A stretch of 64,000 bases of DNA, taken from assembly GCF_001949145.1 (NCBI RefSeq), contig NW_019091369.1:750856-814855 (forward strand), given 5' to 3'. The position numbers were made by a program, and so were the translations under genes. Source of the stretch: Acanthaster planci. Its lineage: Eukaryota > Echinodermata > Asteroidea > Valvatida > Acanthasteridae. The notes beneath the pieces were generated by a model that had not been told where the DNA came from, did no database searches, and worked only from the letters and a program-made list of their open reading frames with translations. Shown in pieces: positions 47,217 through 59,046 of this stretch (position 1 is the first letter of the stretch; each line of letters starts with the position of its first letter).

Positions 47217-50200
47217 GTAAGTTTTGAACCTCCATCTCTCTAGTTCACGTATTCAGTATCGAGTGTAAATCTGCATATGTATTAATAAGAAGGTATTATT
47301 TTCTCCTTTGCAGTCGCTCTCAGAAGAACAACTAACCGGTAAGTGTCCAAATTATCTTCTCTTATCAAACATGTCGAAGACTTCGTTGTGATGTGGCTAG
47401 CCTATGCCGCGGTCATGATGGTCATGATGGTTGTGGCCATTCGAAGCCTGAAGTCATCATGTCATGGGCTCCATGGTTGGTGTCAGTGATGAGTGCGAAA
47501 AGTGACAGGCCAACATGGCTGACAGAGACAGGCTGACAGGATTTCTAAAAGTTTAGTTAGGCCTACATTTATAAACCATGTAAACATGGTAACGTGGCAG
47601 TGGCAAATGAAAGAGTGATACTCCGTGTGTATCACCGAGTTAGTGACTGAGAGTTCTAGAATTTGGCAAATAGGACCTACCGAGAATACATTTGCCACTT
47701 TTTAACTGCATGTAGGCTCGACCATGTAGTACTGTAGGCCTAGGCCTGCCGGGCCTAAACAATTTTCTCTTTATCGTACGCGTAGGGCTGAGTCAATTTG
47801 AATAATTCACTGTTCAACTATTAATTAGACCCTCAATTTTATTGAATGTCCGAATATTCAGTTGTGCAGACCGGCAGATGTTGATGAACAAACCATACAC
47901 AAAGTCAGTTGCTATAACACATACAGTTGTTCATTATGATCAATATAATTGCTTCTCACATCTAGGAGTATCTCCAGCCACGATTTAGCAAGATTGAAGA
48001 GATAAACAAAACTTCTTACCATGTTGAAATTTCTATTCCCTATAAATTGTTTGATGAATAATTTACTTTTTAAATCAAAAGCCTCCCTAGTGCAGTGCAG
48101 TATTTCTCATTTAAAACAAAAGAAAATTTTCCCTTTCTTTATGAATCACGTCTTTTAACATGGTCGGCGATAGTATCCGTCCAACAACCATTCATATGCC
48201 TTGTCTACCATTAATTGATTTCACATAAAATGCTCATAGCTTTTACCCCAAGTCCAAAACGGTCCTTAAACCATGTAAACTGTCTGATATGCCCACTCCA
48301 GGATTCAGTTGGACTTAGCCCCACTAGTGTGGCATGGACTCTCACTCCCGCTCCATCCTTAGCCACATATCCGTATATGCAGTTTCGTGTCGGCGTACTG
48401 AACATTTTTGGCGCACCCACTTATCATCGTGGGCGCAATTTCTTTTGCACACAGAGATGATCCTTAGCCTCTCCCTTTTCTTACTGCCACTTATTGAATG
48501 TTTTCACTCACTTTATTCTGGTATTTTCCAGTCTTTTTGCCTTCACCCATTCAATCTCACGGGCTTGCTCTCACAGTTGCCATCTTTAAAATAAGGTCGT
48601 TGAACATTACTGCTGCCCAAGTTTTGGAAGAGCCCATTGTTACATGTAGTATCTTATCCCTCGGTCCGTGTATTAGATATGTCTTGACATGGAACAGCCG
48701 TCGAGACGATGAGGGGTCAAGTGACGTAATTTTCAATGACCTTATTTTAAAGATGGCGGCTCCGAGAGCGAGCCCGTGAGATTGAATGGGCGAAGGCAAA
48801 AAGACTTGAAAATACCAGAACAACGTGAGTGAAATCATTCAATAAATGGCGCTCAGAAAGTGGAGAGGCTAAGGATCATTTCTGTGTGCAAAAGAAATTG
48901 CGCCCACGATGATTAAGTAGGTGTGCTGAAAATTTTCAGTACGACGACATGAAATTGCATATACGGATATGTGGCTGAGGATGGATCGGGAGTGAGAGTC
49001 CATGCCACACTAGTGGGGCTAAGTTTGAATCAGCGATGATGGTGGTAATGTTTACTTCCATGTACAGGTACATTCGGGAAGAAAAGATAAATTTTCCCTT
49101 CAAATCGGAAAGTCAAGCTTGAAATCCAAGTTGCCAGCTTCTCCTTTTTGTGCAATTCAAACTGCATGCAAATGACAGGGATAATATTCGAGATGTCGCG
49201 ACACACCGGCCAAGCAGACCATTCACAATAAGCACACTGTGTCTGCATGCGCATGCCAATGACAGTTTGTGAGCAATGCAAAGTTTGTTGTCCAACTCGA
49301 TGTAATCACACCTAACATTGCGCTGCTCACGAAACAGTTGTTGGTATAGACATGCACAAGCCTCAGACTCAATTCTGTGTGGTCAGCACTAATCGATTGT
49401 CATTCATTTTCAATTCTTGTTTAGAGTACCAGGATGCTTTTGCCCTCTTTGACAAGAGGGGAGATGGCAAGATTGAAATCGGTCAGCTGGGAGCTGTGAT
49501 CAGGGCAATGGGACAGAATCCAACCCAGGCTGACATCAAGAGATTTTCCCAGGGCTACTCTAAAGGTTTGCATTCTGTTCCATTAACCCGTACCCTCCTC
49601 CAAAGTCTCCAAATTCCTCTGGGCGAGTTTGAAGGATTTTAGAGGATTGAGGCTGGATGGGATAAAAAGGTGTGGCGGATAGTAGAGAGTGCATTGTGTC
49701 AAGGTCCTAGGTTACACTTACCAATGCTTATTCTCCGTCATGCATGAAGTTATGCCTATGTACTTGTTAAGCAGTTACACTTAATCTTCCATACAAGTAC
49801 GTACAGGATACGTTCACGCTGCCTCAACATAATGACTGCATTGCTGGAGGATTTTGTAGGATTGAGACAATGGTTTGTCCGCTAGGCATTGGGAAAATTT
49901 GAATTTGGAAGGATTCAGGATGCATCAAAGCCAGAAGGGCTTGGGGGGGTAATGATTGCTGAACAAACGTCCACAGTCTTGTAGATTTGGCAATGATTTA
50001 TGGAGGCTGTTGATGCCTGTTGGTCCGCCAATTGTTGAAGTCAGTCAAGATGTGCTTTTTTGCGTAGGGGAGTGGTTAATTACTTTGTGGATGTTAAATG
50101 TGGGATAGTTATTTTACCTTTAGTACTTTTCCCAATGCCATTGGGAACAAACATCTCAACCCTAAGTCCTTAAACTGTCTTGTCAGAAACTATAAAGAAG

Positions 50201-53200
50201 GTTACACCATAGGTCAAATCCCAAAATGCGACTGCAGAATAATCCGTGAATATCATATTTGGAAGAAAGTAAATAACAGCCTTTGTCAATCTGTTAAATA
50301 CATTTTCTGCCCAGAGTGCTAATATTTTCAAGAAAACAGGAATTTTATTCACTTTTAACAATGGTCAGTGCCTGCTTGGCCAACAATGGCTGCAGTTTCC
50401 GAGCCACACATCGAGAGAATTTTCATGAACAAAAACCAGGATTTTCAGGACGTTAAACCGCCCACGTTTCCAGACACTATTTCCTCTGTAACCATAATTA
50501 TTAGTAATCCGAGAATGGGTTTCAGACTTGCATTGACGTGTAAACTGATGCAAAAGTGTGGTCATGAAGCATAATCACACACGCACATGTACATATACTC
50601 ATCTTGTCATGGACACAAGTCGACTGCAGTAATCTCAAAAGCTCAATTTTTTTCTGTAAATCCACAGAGCTTCAATTTTAAAGAGGTGCATTACTTAAGA
50701 TAAATTCACTGATTACTTTTGGCTGTGGAAAACTGCTTTTTTTAAGGGAAAGCGCACCTGTCATGTTCGTTCATCTGCAGGTGGACATCGCTCGTGTGTT
50801 TATTGCACTCTCTCCGAGTGCCCTCTAGGTCATTGACTTTGTGCAAGATAAATCAAAAGATCTCCATTTGGCTGTTCAAAAAGGCCCCTGTGCTTTTTTT
50901 TTTCATTTTTTTTAAGCAATTTACTTGAAAGCATATGCATGCAACAGGGCAATGAAATAAAAGCTGCAGTAAATTTTCTACCCCTAAATCAGCCAATCTT
51001 GTAAAATTACAACAAAGAAAGGTGTAACCTCTCTTCAAGGGCCATGCGGAATCCCCCCACCCCATGCACTCAAGCTCAAAGTCAGTTTTACCTCATCTCT
51101 GTGAAGTTTGGGAATTCTGTAGTTATCTCTTGCGTGAGGAGCCTGCATCAAGGCTAGCAGTTTATGATGATCATTTGTACAAATCAAACGTGCTATTATT
51201 TTTGTTTGAGTCCCCCGTACAAGCGGTGTCTGTCAGAAGAAAATGAACTTTTAAACAAGTCTAACGGCTGCCATCCATTAAGTTTGCTATGATGCGTGCG
51301 CCATCTTGCGTTTTTATTGTGGTATCGTTACACTACTGTCTTAATAGATGTGATATCATGACACATCTGCAAGGAAGGAAATGGGGCCTCTGCCTAGTCT
51401 GATACAAGTTATTTGAACATGTACCATCAGTACCAAAGGAAGACTGGACTATAGACTTGGGCATGGATCTGTTTTTAGTTTTTTGTGCGATACTGTATCT
51501 TTGTTGAGTTTAGGACACAGCATGTCAAGCTTCACGTGCATGTTATTCACTTGCCGACTACTGCTTATAGAATGCCGTGTTAGACGGGGTTTTCGATCTC
51601 AAGCCTCACGGATCCCTTCAGTGGAAAATTAAATGCGCTCTGTTTTTCTTGTCTCTTTTTTTCTTTGAAGTAAATCCAATTCTTGTAATACTGTGATTTC
51701 ATCAAAAAAGGCATTGTTTAGCAATTTCAGGCTGCTGTGACGTGAATATGATGTTTTAAAATTTCCCTTGTCATTTTTTGTTACACCTCTGAATTGAATT
51801 TTTCACCAATTTAATCAAAACCATGAGTGTCGGTCCAGTCCTGCTCCGAAAGTTGAACGATGTGTGAGAACTTGATGCATTGCAGTATTGGTTTATTCTA
51901 GTTGGCCACTCGTGTGTTTTCTCAAAAGCAGTACCTTTAATTCTAAAACACATTTTTGGTTGAGAATCTGCATAGTTCAGCAGACATTATGTTGAATAAC
52001 TTCTATGGAGAAAAAAAGTTCGGATTAATTTCAACTGTCGACAAAAAAACTGCAGTGTTCCAACTGCTGATCAAAATTGTATGTCAGTTTGTCTAAGGGC
52101 CCGGTCACGTGATAGTTCTGAACCAGTGGGAAATGAGTCTTGTCTATTTGTGTCTAGACATGTTAATTTATATATGCCTAATTTAGTTTAATATATGGGA
52201 AAGTTGTCAGTTTAGACAGCACCTAGACTGAAGATTTGTTTGTTTTGGATGATATTTCGGGAGCTGTTCAGTTTATTTTTTATCTCATCTCCTTGGATAT
52301 TAATGTTTGTCTCTTGTTTTTAATGGTTTTTTTAATTTTTAAATTGTAATTCCTGAGATACAAAGTAAATGCTGATGTACACGTAGAGTAAAGGTTTTTC
52401 TATTTTCTCTTCAGACCACCGAATTACCTTTGAGGAGTTCCTGCCTATCCTTGCCTCCACTCAGAAGATCAAGGAGCAGGGAACTTCAGAGGACTTTGTC
52501 GAAGGTTTGAAAGTGTTTGACAAGGACGGTAACGGCACCATCAGTGCCGCTGAGCTTCGCCATGTTCTGACCAGTCTAGGTGAGTCAGAAAAAAATGATA
52601 GGCTTTCATTAGAACCCATAGCAGAAGGAAAGAGTTGCTTCATCAGCCAGGATTCATGAATTCTCCCCCCCCCAAAAAAAAAGTCATGCTGGCCTTTGGT
52701 AATGAAGCGTTTCCAAGCTTTTCAGAAACTTGTTGATAAAAAAATGATGACATAAAGTCAGGGTGGTGGCATGGACACATTTAACCCAGGCCTCACTAAA
52801 AGGAACAAAACACTTTCATACAATGCAGCTACATGTACACACTGCTATATTGGGCAATGTCTGGGCCTACCAGACCTATCCCCACAGAATTAAACACTTT
52901 ACTACTGTTTAATTCTGTGTGGCTGGGGGAAGGTTAGGGTTAAGCAAGTCAGATTGGTCCACCTTTTCCCTTAGTTGGCTGGGTGTATTTGATGTTTTTT
53001 GTCCTCATTTACCCATTACGTTTTGGATGTAGGTTCAGTTGGATTTCAGGTCACTAGACGAAAACCCTTTTCTTTTTTTTTTTTGGTGGTTTTATTTCTG
53101 CAGGAGAGAAAATGACCGACGAAGAGGTGACAGTTATCCTTCAGGGTTTGGAGGACTCACAGGGACACGTCAACTATGAGGGTAAGCACCAGTAATTTTT

Positions 53201-54075
53201 GGTTCTTTGAATACAAAAACCTGTTCAGTTTGCAGTCCATATCCTCAAAATGTTTACTTGACCTACTAAGGGACCTCTCAAAACTATGACTGTTAAAATA
53301 TTCCATTTGGAGTTGTGCTTGGTCAGAAAGGGTCTACCCCAATCCAACTCGAGCAGCTTGGGCCCACTGAGTGTCCCTATAATAGGAAAAATGGTCCGTA
53401 TCCCTGAATTTGTCATCAACTTACTCCATGATGAACATCAAGGAAACAAAGTCTCTTCCCAATTGGCCAGTTGGAATGAGCTATCCGCCGTGACTTGAAG
53501 CATGCCCTGGTTGGCACAGAAGAGATAGATTTCATTCACACTTGAGCAGAAAATCTGTCGTGTGTGTTCAGCACAGCCCACACCAATCGCACATGATCCT
53601 TTGTGTGCATGCACGTACAGTGAGCTCTCACCATGGGACCGCCGTTTCTGTGTAGAAGCACACCATTTCTTTTCCATACGGTATGGATTCCCCAAAATTG
53701 ATCAGAAATGCTGTGTATTGACAGTTGTCAACTCTCCAACCCAAGGCAACGAGGTTGATTTTGTGGGCACAGTCAAAAGTCACAACTCATGAAGTGCCAA
53801 ACCCGAGTCCAAGTCTTTTCAAGTAATTTGCTGAATTTAGAATGTATATAGCTAAGGGCAGGTCCTAAATGACCCTCCAGAGCAACGGCTATGACTGCTG
53901 TTAGCATGTGTCCAAGCAACTAAAAACCTGTAAGACTAGAGCTTCATGTTACTCCTTGGACGTGGCTCACTCTTCATGTCTCAGTGAAATCCCATCATGC
54001 AATTACAAATCAACGTCTAGGGGTCTTTTTGTCTTTGCTTTTCCAGAGTTTGTGAAGACGGTTATGAATGGCTAA
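47214..54075 (+). CDS. MYL6: Myosin essential light chain (MYL6-type EF-hand protein), six coding exons
   Basis: Coding exons 47214-47216 (ATG only), 47314-47338, 49425-49565, 52415-52579, 53104-53181 and 54047-54075 join in phase to 146 residues. Essential light chains bind the first IQ motif of the myosin lever arm. Matches to vertebrate MYL6 include [52 protein letters not shown] and the C-terminal [10 protein letters not shown]-hand 1 (19-30) and EF-hand 4 are degenerate as usual for the family; EF-hand 3 (D92[11 protein letters not shown]103) has every canonical calcium ligand. The N-terminus is short and lacks the Pro/Ala/Lys extension of muscle-type long chains, fitting a non-muscle/smooth type. 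The loop after YSK is about five residues shorter than in MYL6 of vertebrates. Calmodulin itself is excluded by the sequence and by the degenerate loops. Confidence 0.93.
47314..47338 (+). CDS. MYL6: Myosin light chain exon 2, 25 nt
   Basis: Acceptor ttctcctttgcag, donor gtaagt at 47339. It encodes SLSEEQLT and ends in phase 1; the exon is unusually small. Confidence 0.82.
48302..49031. mobile_element. Large foldback (inverted-repeat) element, 730 bp, in myosin light chain intron 2
   Basis: The left arm (48302-48610) and right arm (48726-49031) are reverse complements at roughly nine of ten positions with a few short indels; the loop is about 115 bases. Shared blocks include cttagccccactagtgtggc, atcatcgtgggcgcaatttc and cccattcaatctcacgggct. 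Nearly identical open frames on the two strands (48498-48779 plus, 48557-48838 minus) are only the consequence of the palindrome. No target duplication was found. Confidence 0.92.
49425..49565 (+). CDS. MYL6: Myosin light chain exon 3: EF-hand 1
   Basis: Acceptor ttcttgtttag, donor gtttgc at 49566. It encodes [20 protein letters not shown] and [20 protein letters not shown]. Confidence 0.93.
49566..52414 (+). other. Myosin light chain intron 3, nothing recognised
   Basis: AT-rich, with poly-T tracts near 50.9 kb. Short open frames have no domain. Confidence 0.6.
52415..52579 (+). CDS. MYL6: Myosin light chain exon 4: EF-hands 2 and 3
   Basis: Acceptor ttttctcttcag, donor gtgagt at 52580. 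It encodes [19 protein letters not shown] and the complete EF-hand 3 loop. Confidence 0.94.
52580..54046 (+). other. Myosin light chain introns 4 and 5 (around exon 5), nothing recognised
   Basis: A repeated pair of gtttaattctgtg-like words around 52887-52919 forms a short inverted repeat. Otherwise featureless. Confidence 0.5.
53104..53181 (+). CDS. MYL6: Myosin light chain exon 5
   Basis: Acceptor ttatttctgcag, donor gtaagc at 53182. It encodes [20 protein letters not shown] and NYE, phase 1 at both ends, a multiple of three. Confidence 0.93.
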
Positions 54076-54085
54076 ACGACTGCAG
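54047..54085 (+). CDS. MYL6: Myosin light chain exon 6: C-terminus, stop, probable 3' UTR splice
   Basis: Acceptor gcttttccag. It encodes EFVKTVMNG, stop TAA at 54073-54075. Ten bases later CTGCAG|gtgagt (54086) is a strong donor, so this is probably a 39-nt exon followed by a 3' UTR exon. A candidate acceptor is ccttgcag at 54868. The vertebrate MYL6 gene also has a tiny alternatively spliced penultimate exon carrying one of two C-termini. Confidence 0.85.
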
Positions 54086-54120
54086 GTGAGTTATTGTCCA
54101 GTGAGTCATGGGTGATCGGT

Positions 54121-54138
54121 CCACACACACACACACAC
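54121..54138. repeat. (CA)n microsatellite
   Basis: About nine CA units just after the last myosin light chain coding exon. Confidence 0.9.
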
Positions 54139-54868
54139 AAAAACTGGATTTCGCCAAGGTTGCAACTTCAAATGCACTTGATGTGCACCTGTGCAGAGTG
54201 CGTTTGATGTATACTCTTACTTTTGTGTTGTAAGGACAGCATTCCAAGCTATGCATCCCTTGTACAGTTAAAACACGCTGTGAAATACTGCAAATAGTCA
54301 ATTTGTGTCAAGTATCCCACTGACAAGGATCTGAGTCATACAGGGGGTTTCAAAATTCATGACAGACAACCTGTCCACATCTGACTGCCGGTAGGTTCCA
54401 GAGCCCTACTGACAGGTTTTAAGAAATTGGGAACATGCATACGTTTAAGCAGAGGTGTCTGGAAAGTCACAGCTCCTAAATGTTTTTCTGCAAGTTGGTT
54501 TCTGTTTTGTCAGTTGTAATGAAACAGACACTTCTGTATGATTGGATCCTTATCTAGGGCAAATAGTTTGTAGAATTTGTGTCACCAAATATCGCTGGAT
54601 TGTTCTATTTTGGTATCAGAGCCTTGAGTGGTCTTCGACATTACGTATACATCCTGTGTGGCTTAATGTATCAAACGTACACATTGTAAAGTCAGTTGGT
54701 AGTTACATGCACGAGGTGTGCACAGATGCATGGAGGAATCTTCCATGATCAGTACCATGCGTATCTGGACACCGTGGGATGTGCCGGAAACCAGTTAGAA
54801 ACAGTCTGATAATGATGGTTGATGATAATGTGGTTGGATTTATCGTTGCATTGATTTGATCCTTGCAG

Positions 54869-55975
54869 TAAAAACAACTTGATAAATATGAAAGTCTAGT
54901 TGGGAGCCATTACTAACACTTACATCGAAGGCTTCAAGTATCACAACAGAAGTAAACACCAGATTTTATTTTACTGGTTTCGTTTCTGAAAATCAAGTGT
55001 CAATCTTGTTTCATTTTCAAAACAAATTTAATGCGAAAAAGACAGCTTCAGAATAGAAAATAATCAGCCAAAATGATTCATGACAAAAAAGGTGGAAACA
55101 AGTTTGGTCTTCGGATATTTTCCATAGATCTTCCAATCTGCCCTGAATGTTACTTTCTCATAATGCTTTTGGGACCTGCCTATAATACGAAGGCAATTAT
55201 CATTTTAACTAATGTTAATTACTTGTACTAACCCTTTTTTAGCCAATAACTTAAGCAGTGTGCATAAATGTGCATAGTTTTGTCATTCACAGTAATTATA
55301 ATCAATACTATGACATGTACATGAGGCATATGTAGTGAGGAGTAGATATTTATTTGCAATGTTCCCTTTTTAGTAACTCTGAATTTTTTTTGGCTAAGAT
55401 CTTCTCACAATCATGAATTGTTCTGTATTTCATTAATTTATTCAACTGTTAGGTAGAACTTTCAGTGCAAAGATATCTTAAATATCAATCAACATTTGAC
55501 AGGCTGTGATAAATTTATGCTGCGCTTTTTAGTTAGAAATAATTCTACTCTGCTAACTAAAAGAACACAGTAAATGCAGTCAGATATCTTGCTTGGGGCC
55601 ACATTTGCTGTGCTTACAACTTGCAGCATATGAACCTGCATTTTGGAGAAACTGTCACGGAACACATATCTCTACGTGGACAAATGTTGCATGTAGGGCA
55701 TCAGAAAAAAAATCAAAGTTTTTTATTAAACTTGTATTCTGCATTATGACTAATCTCTGCCCACTCTATATATTCATCCCGGCATTTTCACCACTCCTAC
55801 TTGCCGAAGAACAAGATGCAACTCATTTTGACCTGGTGATGGATTTTGAGAATAAATTTACCTGGATGTTATATTTCCTTCGCGTTGAAGCTGAAAGTAT
55901 TTCTTAGCAAAAAAGAAATGTGCGCATTTATGCAGGTACTTGTTCATGGATGTGAATAAACGTTGTGAAAGTACT
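54869..55975 (+). other. MYL6: Possible 3' UTR exon of the myosin light chain gene with poly(A) signals
   Basis: Acceptor-like ttgatccttgcag ends at 54868; AATAAA occurs at 55851-55856 and, in a better context, 55955-55960. Exon limits are a guess. Confidence 0.35.
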
Positions 55976-57604
55976 CATTCGAAGCCGGTTCGTTTTATTA
56001 TGACAACAAAATTACGAACTCGGGTGGGAGCCAGTTAACAAATTGTGTTCCTGTGGTATTTTGATCACAAGTCTGCACTCATCTTTCTATCATTGTAATA
56101 CACATTCCTACACTCTTGGAAAGCATTTTGGCTTTTTGCTATTGTAGAATAAATTCTTGTAGAAAAACTGTAGAAGGCTACATGTATTTTGTGTGTCGAA
56201 TTTGCTGTGTTCCAATTCCTTTTTAAGGGTTTTACTTGTTTAACAATGAAGTACACAATCCTGATATTCACCTTAATGCATTGGGTCGTTTTGCTATGAG
56301 TTTTGGGTTCTGTCATTTCTTACCAGGCTCACTTAGTGACTCTGACTTCTTGTGTCGCCAGTCTGCCTTGCCAGCTGTTTCATTGACCCGCAACTGCGTG
56401 TGTTGTCGGCAGGATTTTTCGAGGGAGGGGATAGATTTTTTTCGGGGGTTGGAGGCAAAACATTCAGCAACAGCAAACTGATATACCATTACCGGTAGAA
56501 GGGAATTAATTTTCAAGCCAATTAGTGATTGTCATCCACTTCCCGCCTTTTTTTCTTTTTCTCCCTCCTCCCCCCACCCATTTTTTTCTGGGGAGAGGGG
56601 GACTCGCGAATCCCACGCTTGACAGCGAATCTTCAAACGGTTGAACGATTCTGGAGGTTGGGACGAGTACCCTGAGTTGATATGCGTGTATACCTACGAT
56701 CTCTTGATACTTGTAGTGGACATCATCAGACGGGTCAGCCCCAGTTAAAGCGGTCTACTGTCGATAATCACAGAAGTTAAGAAACGCAATGAAATCATGA
56801 GGTGGCTTGGATGTAAAATAAACGGCCACTTGCTCTCATTCTTCTATTGATTCAAAAACCCCCGTCAATCGATCGCCAGGTACCCACTATGTACAAAACA
56901 AACAGCGCAGCGCGTCACACGTCACTCCCCGATACAAAAGCGTTCCCGTCAACCGTCTTGTTGGCTATTGACGGTGAGACGGGCAACGAGCTAGAGCCAG
57001 AAAGAATGTTGAAATGACGGAGTGTAAAGGCCAGAACAGTCTGCATAAATGACAGACTAGTCGATGTTGCGATTAACGATGACTGACTGTAGATAGAATC
57101 TTATGCCGACCTAGATTATGTTCTGAAAGGTAAGCATGATTGTTGCCAATGTACCAGCCAACAACTCTGTCAGTCAAATAACTTGCCTACGTCGTTGGGC
57201 CAACGTCGCTTCCTTTCTAACAGGTAACTCAATCAGTTTAACTTGTATAATTATGATAACGTGTCATTTTATCCTTCAAATAGCAAAATTAAGAAAATCC
57301 TAGGTTTTGTAGTAGTAAACAGCTAGCTAAGGAATGCAGGTTCGAACAGATATTCCCGCCCGGTGCCCATAAGATTTTTGAGAATTATTGACACTGTCTT
57401 TAATGACATCAAAGATAAGTGATAAATATAGTTCATGCATTTTTACAACGATATTAACATCTCGTTTCCATCCTAGGATTTTGCTCATTTATAATCCGTT
57501 CAAAAGTGAAATGGCACACGCCCACGCCTCCCCACAATAAATCTTTCCACAAGTTGTGTAGCCATGCAGTCCGCCACGATTATGGGTCCATATGTGTTCC
57601 CTTC

Positions 57605-59046
57605 GATCCGTGTGCACTTCGTTCATTCGTTTTCGGTGTGAAAACGAAAAACGACAAGTGAAAAAGAAGTCGTCCTTGTTTTTCGATTTGAAAAAAAAAA
57701 CTTCTGATAAAAAAAAGAGTTCTTTCTCGTTTTTCCATTTGAAAACGAAAAAGGGGGAAAAGAAAAGAAACCATTTTTGTCTGTGCATGCATAAATTTAA
57801 ACGGTACACGAGACACGAAAGTAATTTCTTCTAAATTTCATTTTACGTGTAATTCGATTTTCGCCTTATAGGCTGGTTCCCCACCGTATGTTAATAATGT
57901 ACGGCAGGTAGTCACTGCATCCTTACGTAATGACGTCAACCGGAGGTGCAGCAGGCAACATAAATGAAGTTTTGCCAAAGTTGAGATCATTATGCAGAAA
58001 AAAAATTGAGTACAATCATTTGCAGAAGTTTACGACCACTTGGAACTCTGTTGGTATTTCTGTCACTGGACCTGCATTATATTGTTTCACTGAACGATGA
58101 CGTAAGATTTTTTTTTTTACAGTGGTGATAACATCAGAGTCGTGCTATGAACCCAGTTGCATGAATTTTGTTGGAAAAGCAGGTCTTGTATAACATTTTG
58201 TCTGTAAAAGAAGGGGACAGAAAGCCAGTCTAAGTGATCAGAAACAAAGGAGAGCACACTAAATAGTAACGTTTCAAATCATGGAAATGTAATCAAATAG
58301 CTGTTTAACCAAGATACTAAGGTTACACACTGAAAATAAACATATAAGTTGCCATGATTGATTGGTTTAAATTTGGTTTTTCTTCATGTTAAAGCATTTT
58401 GTAATGGGTGGTCCTAAACTCTTGCAAATGACTGTAGATAGTATCGCCAGCGCACTTCCTACAAGATAAACAGAGATCCCGGAGGATGTGGGTATATATC
58501 CCTCACACTTTTGGGGGGGGGGGTTACCAATAATTATAATCACCCCCCCCCCCCTTTAAGTCACAGACAATGCGCATCCTTAGCCTGCCCATGCGCCATA
58601 CCCCCTGCGGGTGTCACAATCTCCCCGCCCCCGCCCATGCTTGTTAGAATGTAAGAAAGTTTTGTAAGTTGCTCCCTCCCCCATCCGCTTTTTATTTTGG
58701 AGTCAACAAACTAATCGCAATCCTCTATCTCAGCCATGTATAGAACTACAAGTTCGCATAAAGACGTGTCTTTAAATAGACCCTTTTTCATTTTTCAAAA
58801 GTGCATCAATATAATTGCGACGTTACTCAATGTTACATTGTAAAAACGATTCACAATATGATTCTTGTTTTTCGTTTTCGTAAGTTGTGAAAAGAAAAAC
58901 CACCTGTTTCTATTTTTTCTCACGTTTATGTTTCAAAAGGAAAAAAAAGAGAAAACGACCTTTTTCTATTTTTTTTCACACTCATTTTTCAATCTTCGTT
59001 TTTCGTTTTCAAATCGGAAAACGGATAAACGAAACGCACACAGACC
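57605..59046. repeat. Inverted pair of gaaaacgaaaaacg-rich repeats 1.2 kb apart
   Basis: The left copy (57605-57775) and right copy (about 58865-59046) are imperfect reverse complements: outer cgtgtgcacttcgttc against tgtgtgcgtttcgttt, then cgttttc and tgaaaacgaaaaacga in both. They could be the ends of one 1.44-kb element or two insertions of one repeat. Lys- and Phe-rich open frames here are compositional. Confidence 0.6.
58513..58554. repeat. G-run / C-run hairpin
   Basis: 11 G (58513-58523), a 19-base AT-rich spacer, then 12 C (58543-58554). It can form a GC stem or a G-quadruplex/i-motif pair. Confidence 0.8.

Noticed and set aside
48498-48838. Two near-identical proteins on opposite strands
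   Set aside because: They are produced by the inverted repeat; neither has a domain or splice context.
47214-54075. Calmodulin or troponin C as identity of the EF-hand gene
   Set aside because: Only EF-hand 3 is canonical; the [22 protein letters not shown] and FVKTVMNG blocks are specific to myosin essential light chains.
56880-57135. CpG-richer stretch ending with gtaagc as a first exon
   Set aside because: No ATG-linked frame and no downstream exon could be joined; only mentioned as a possibility.
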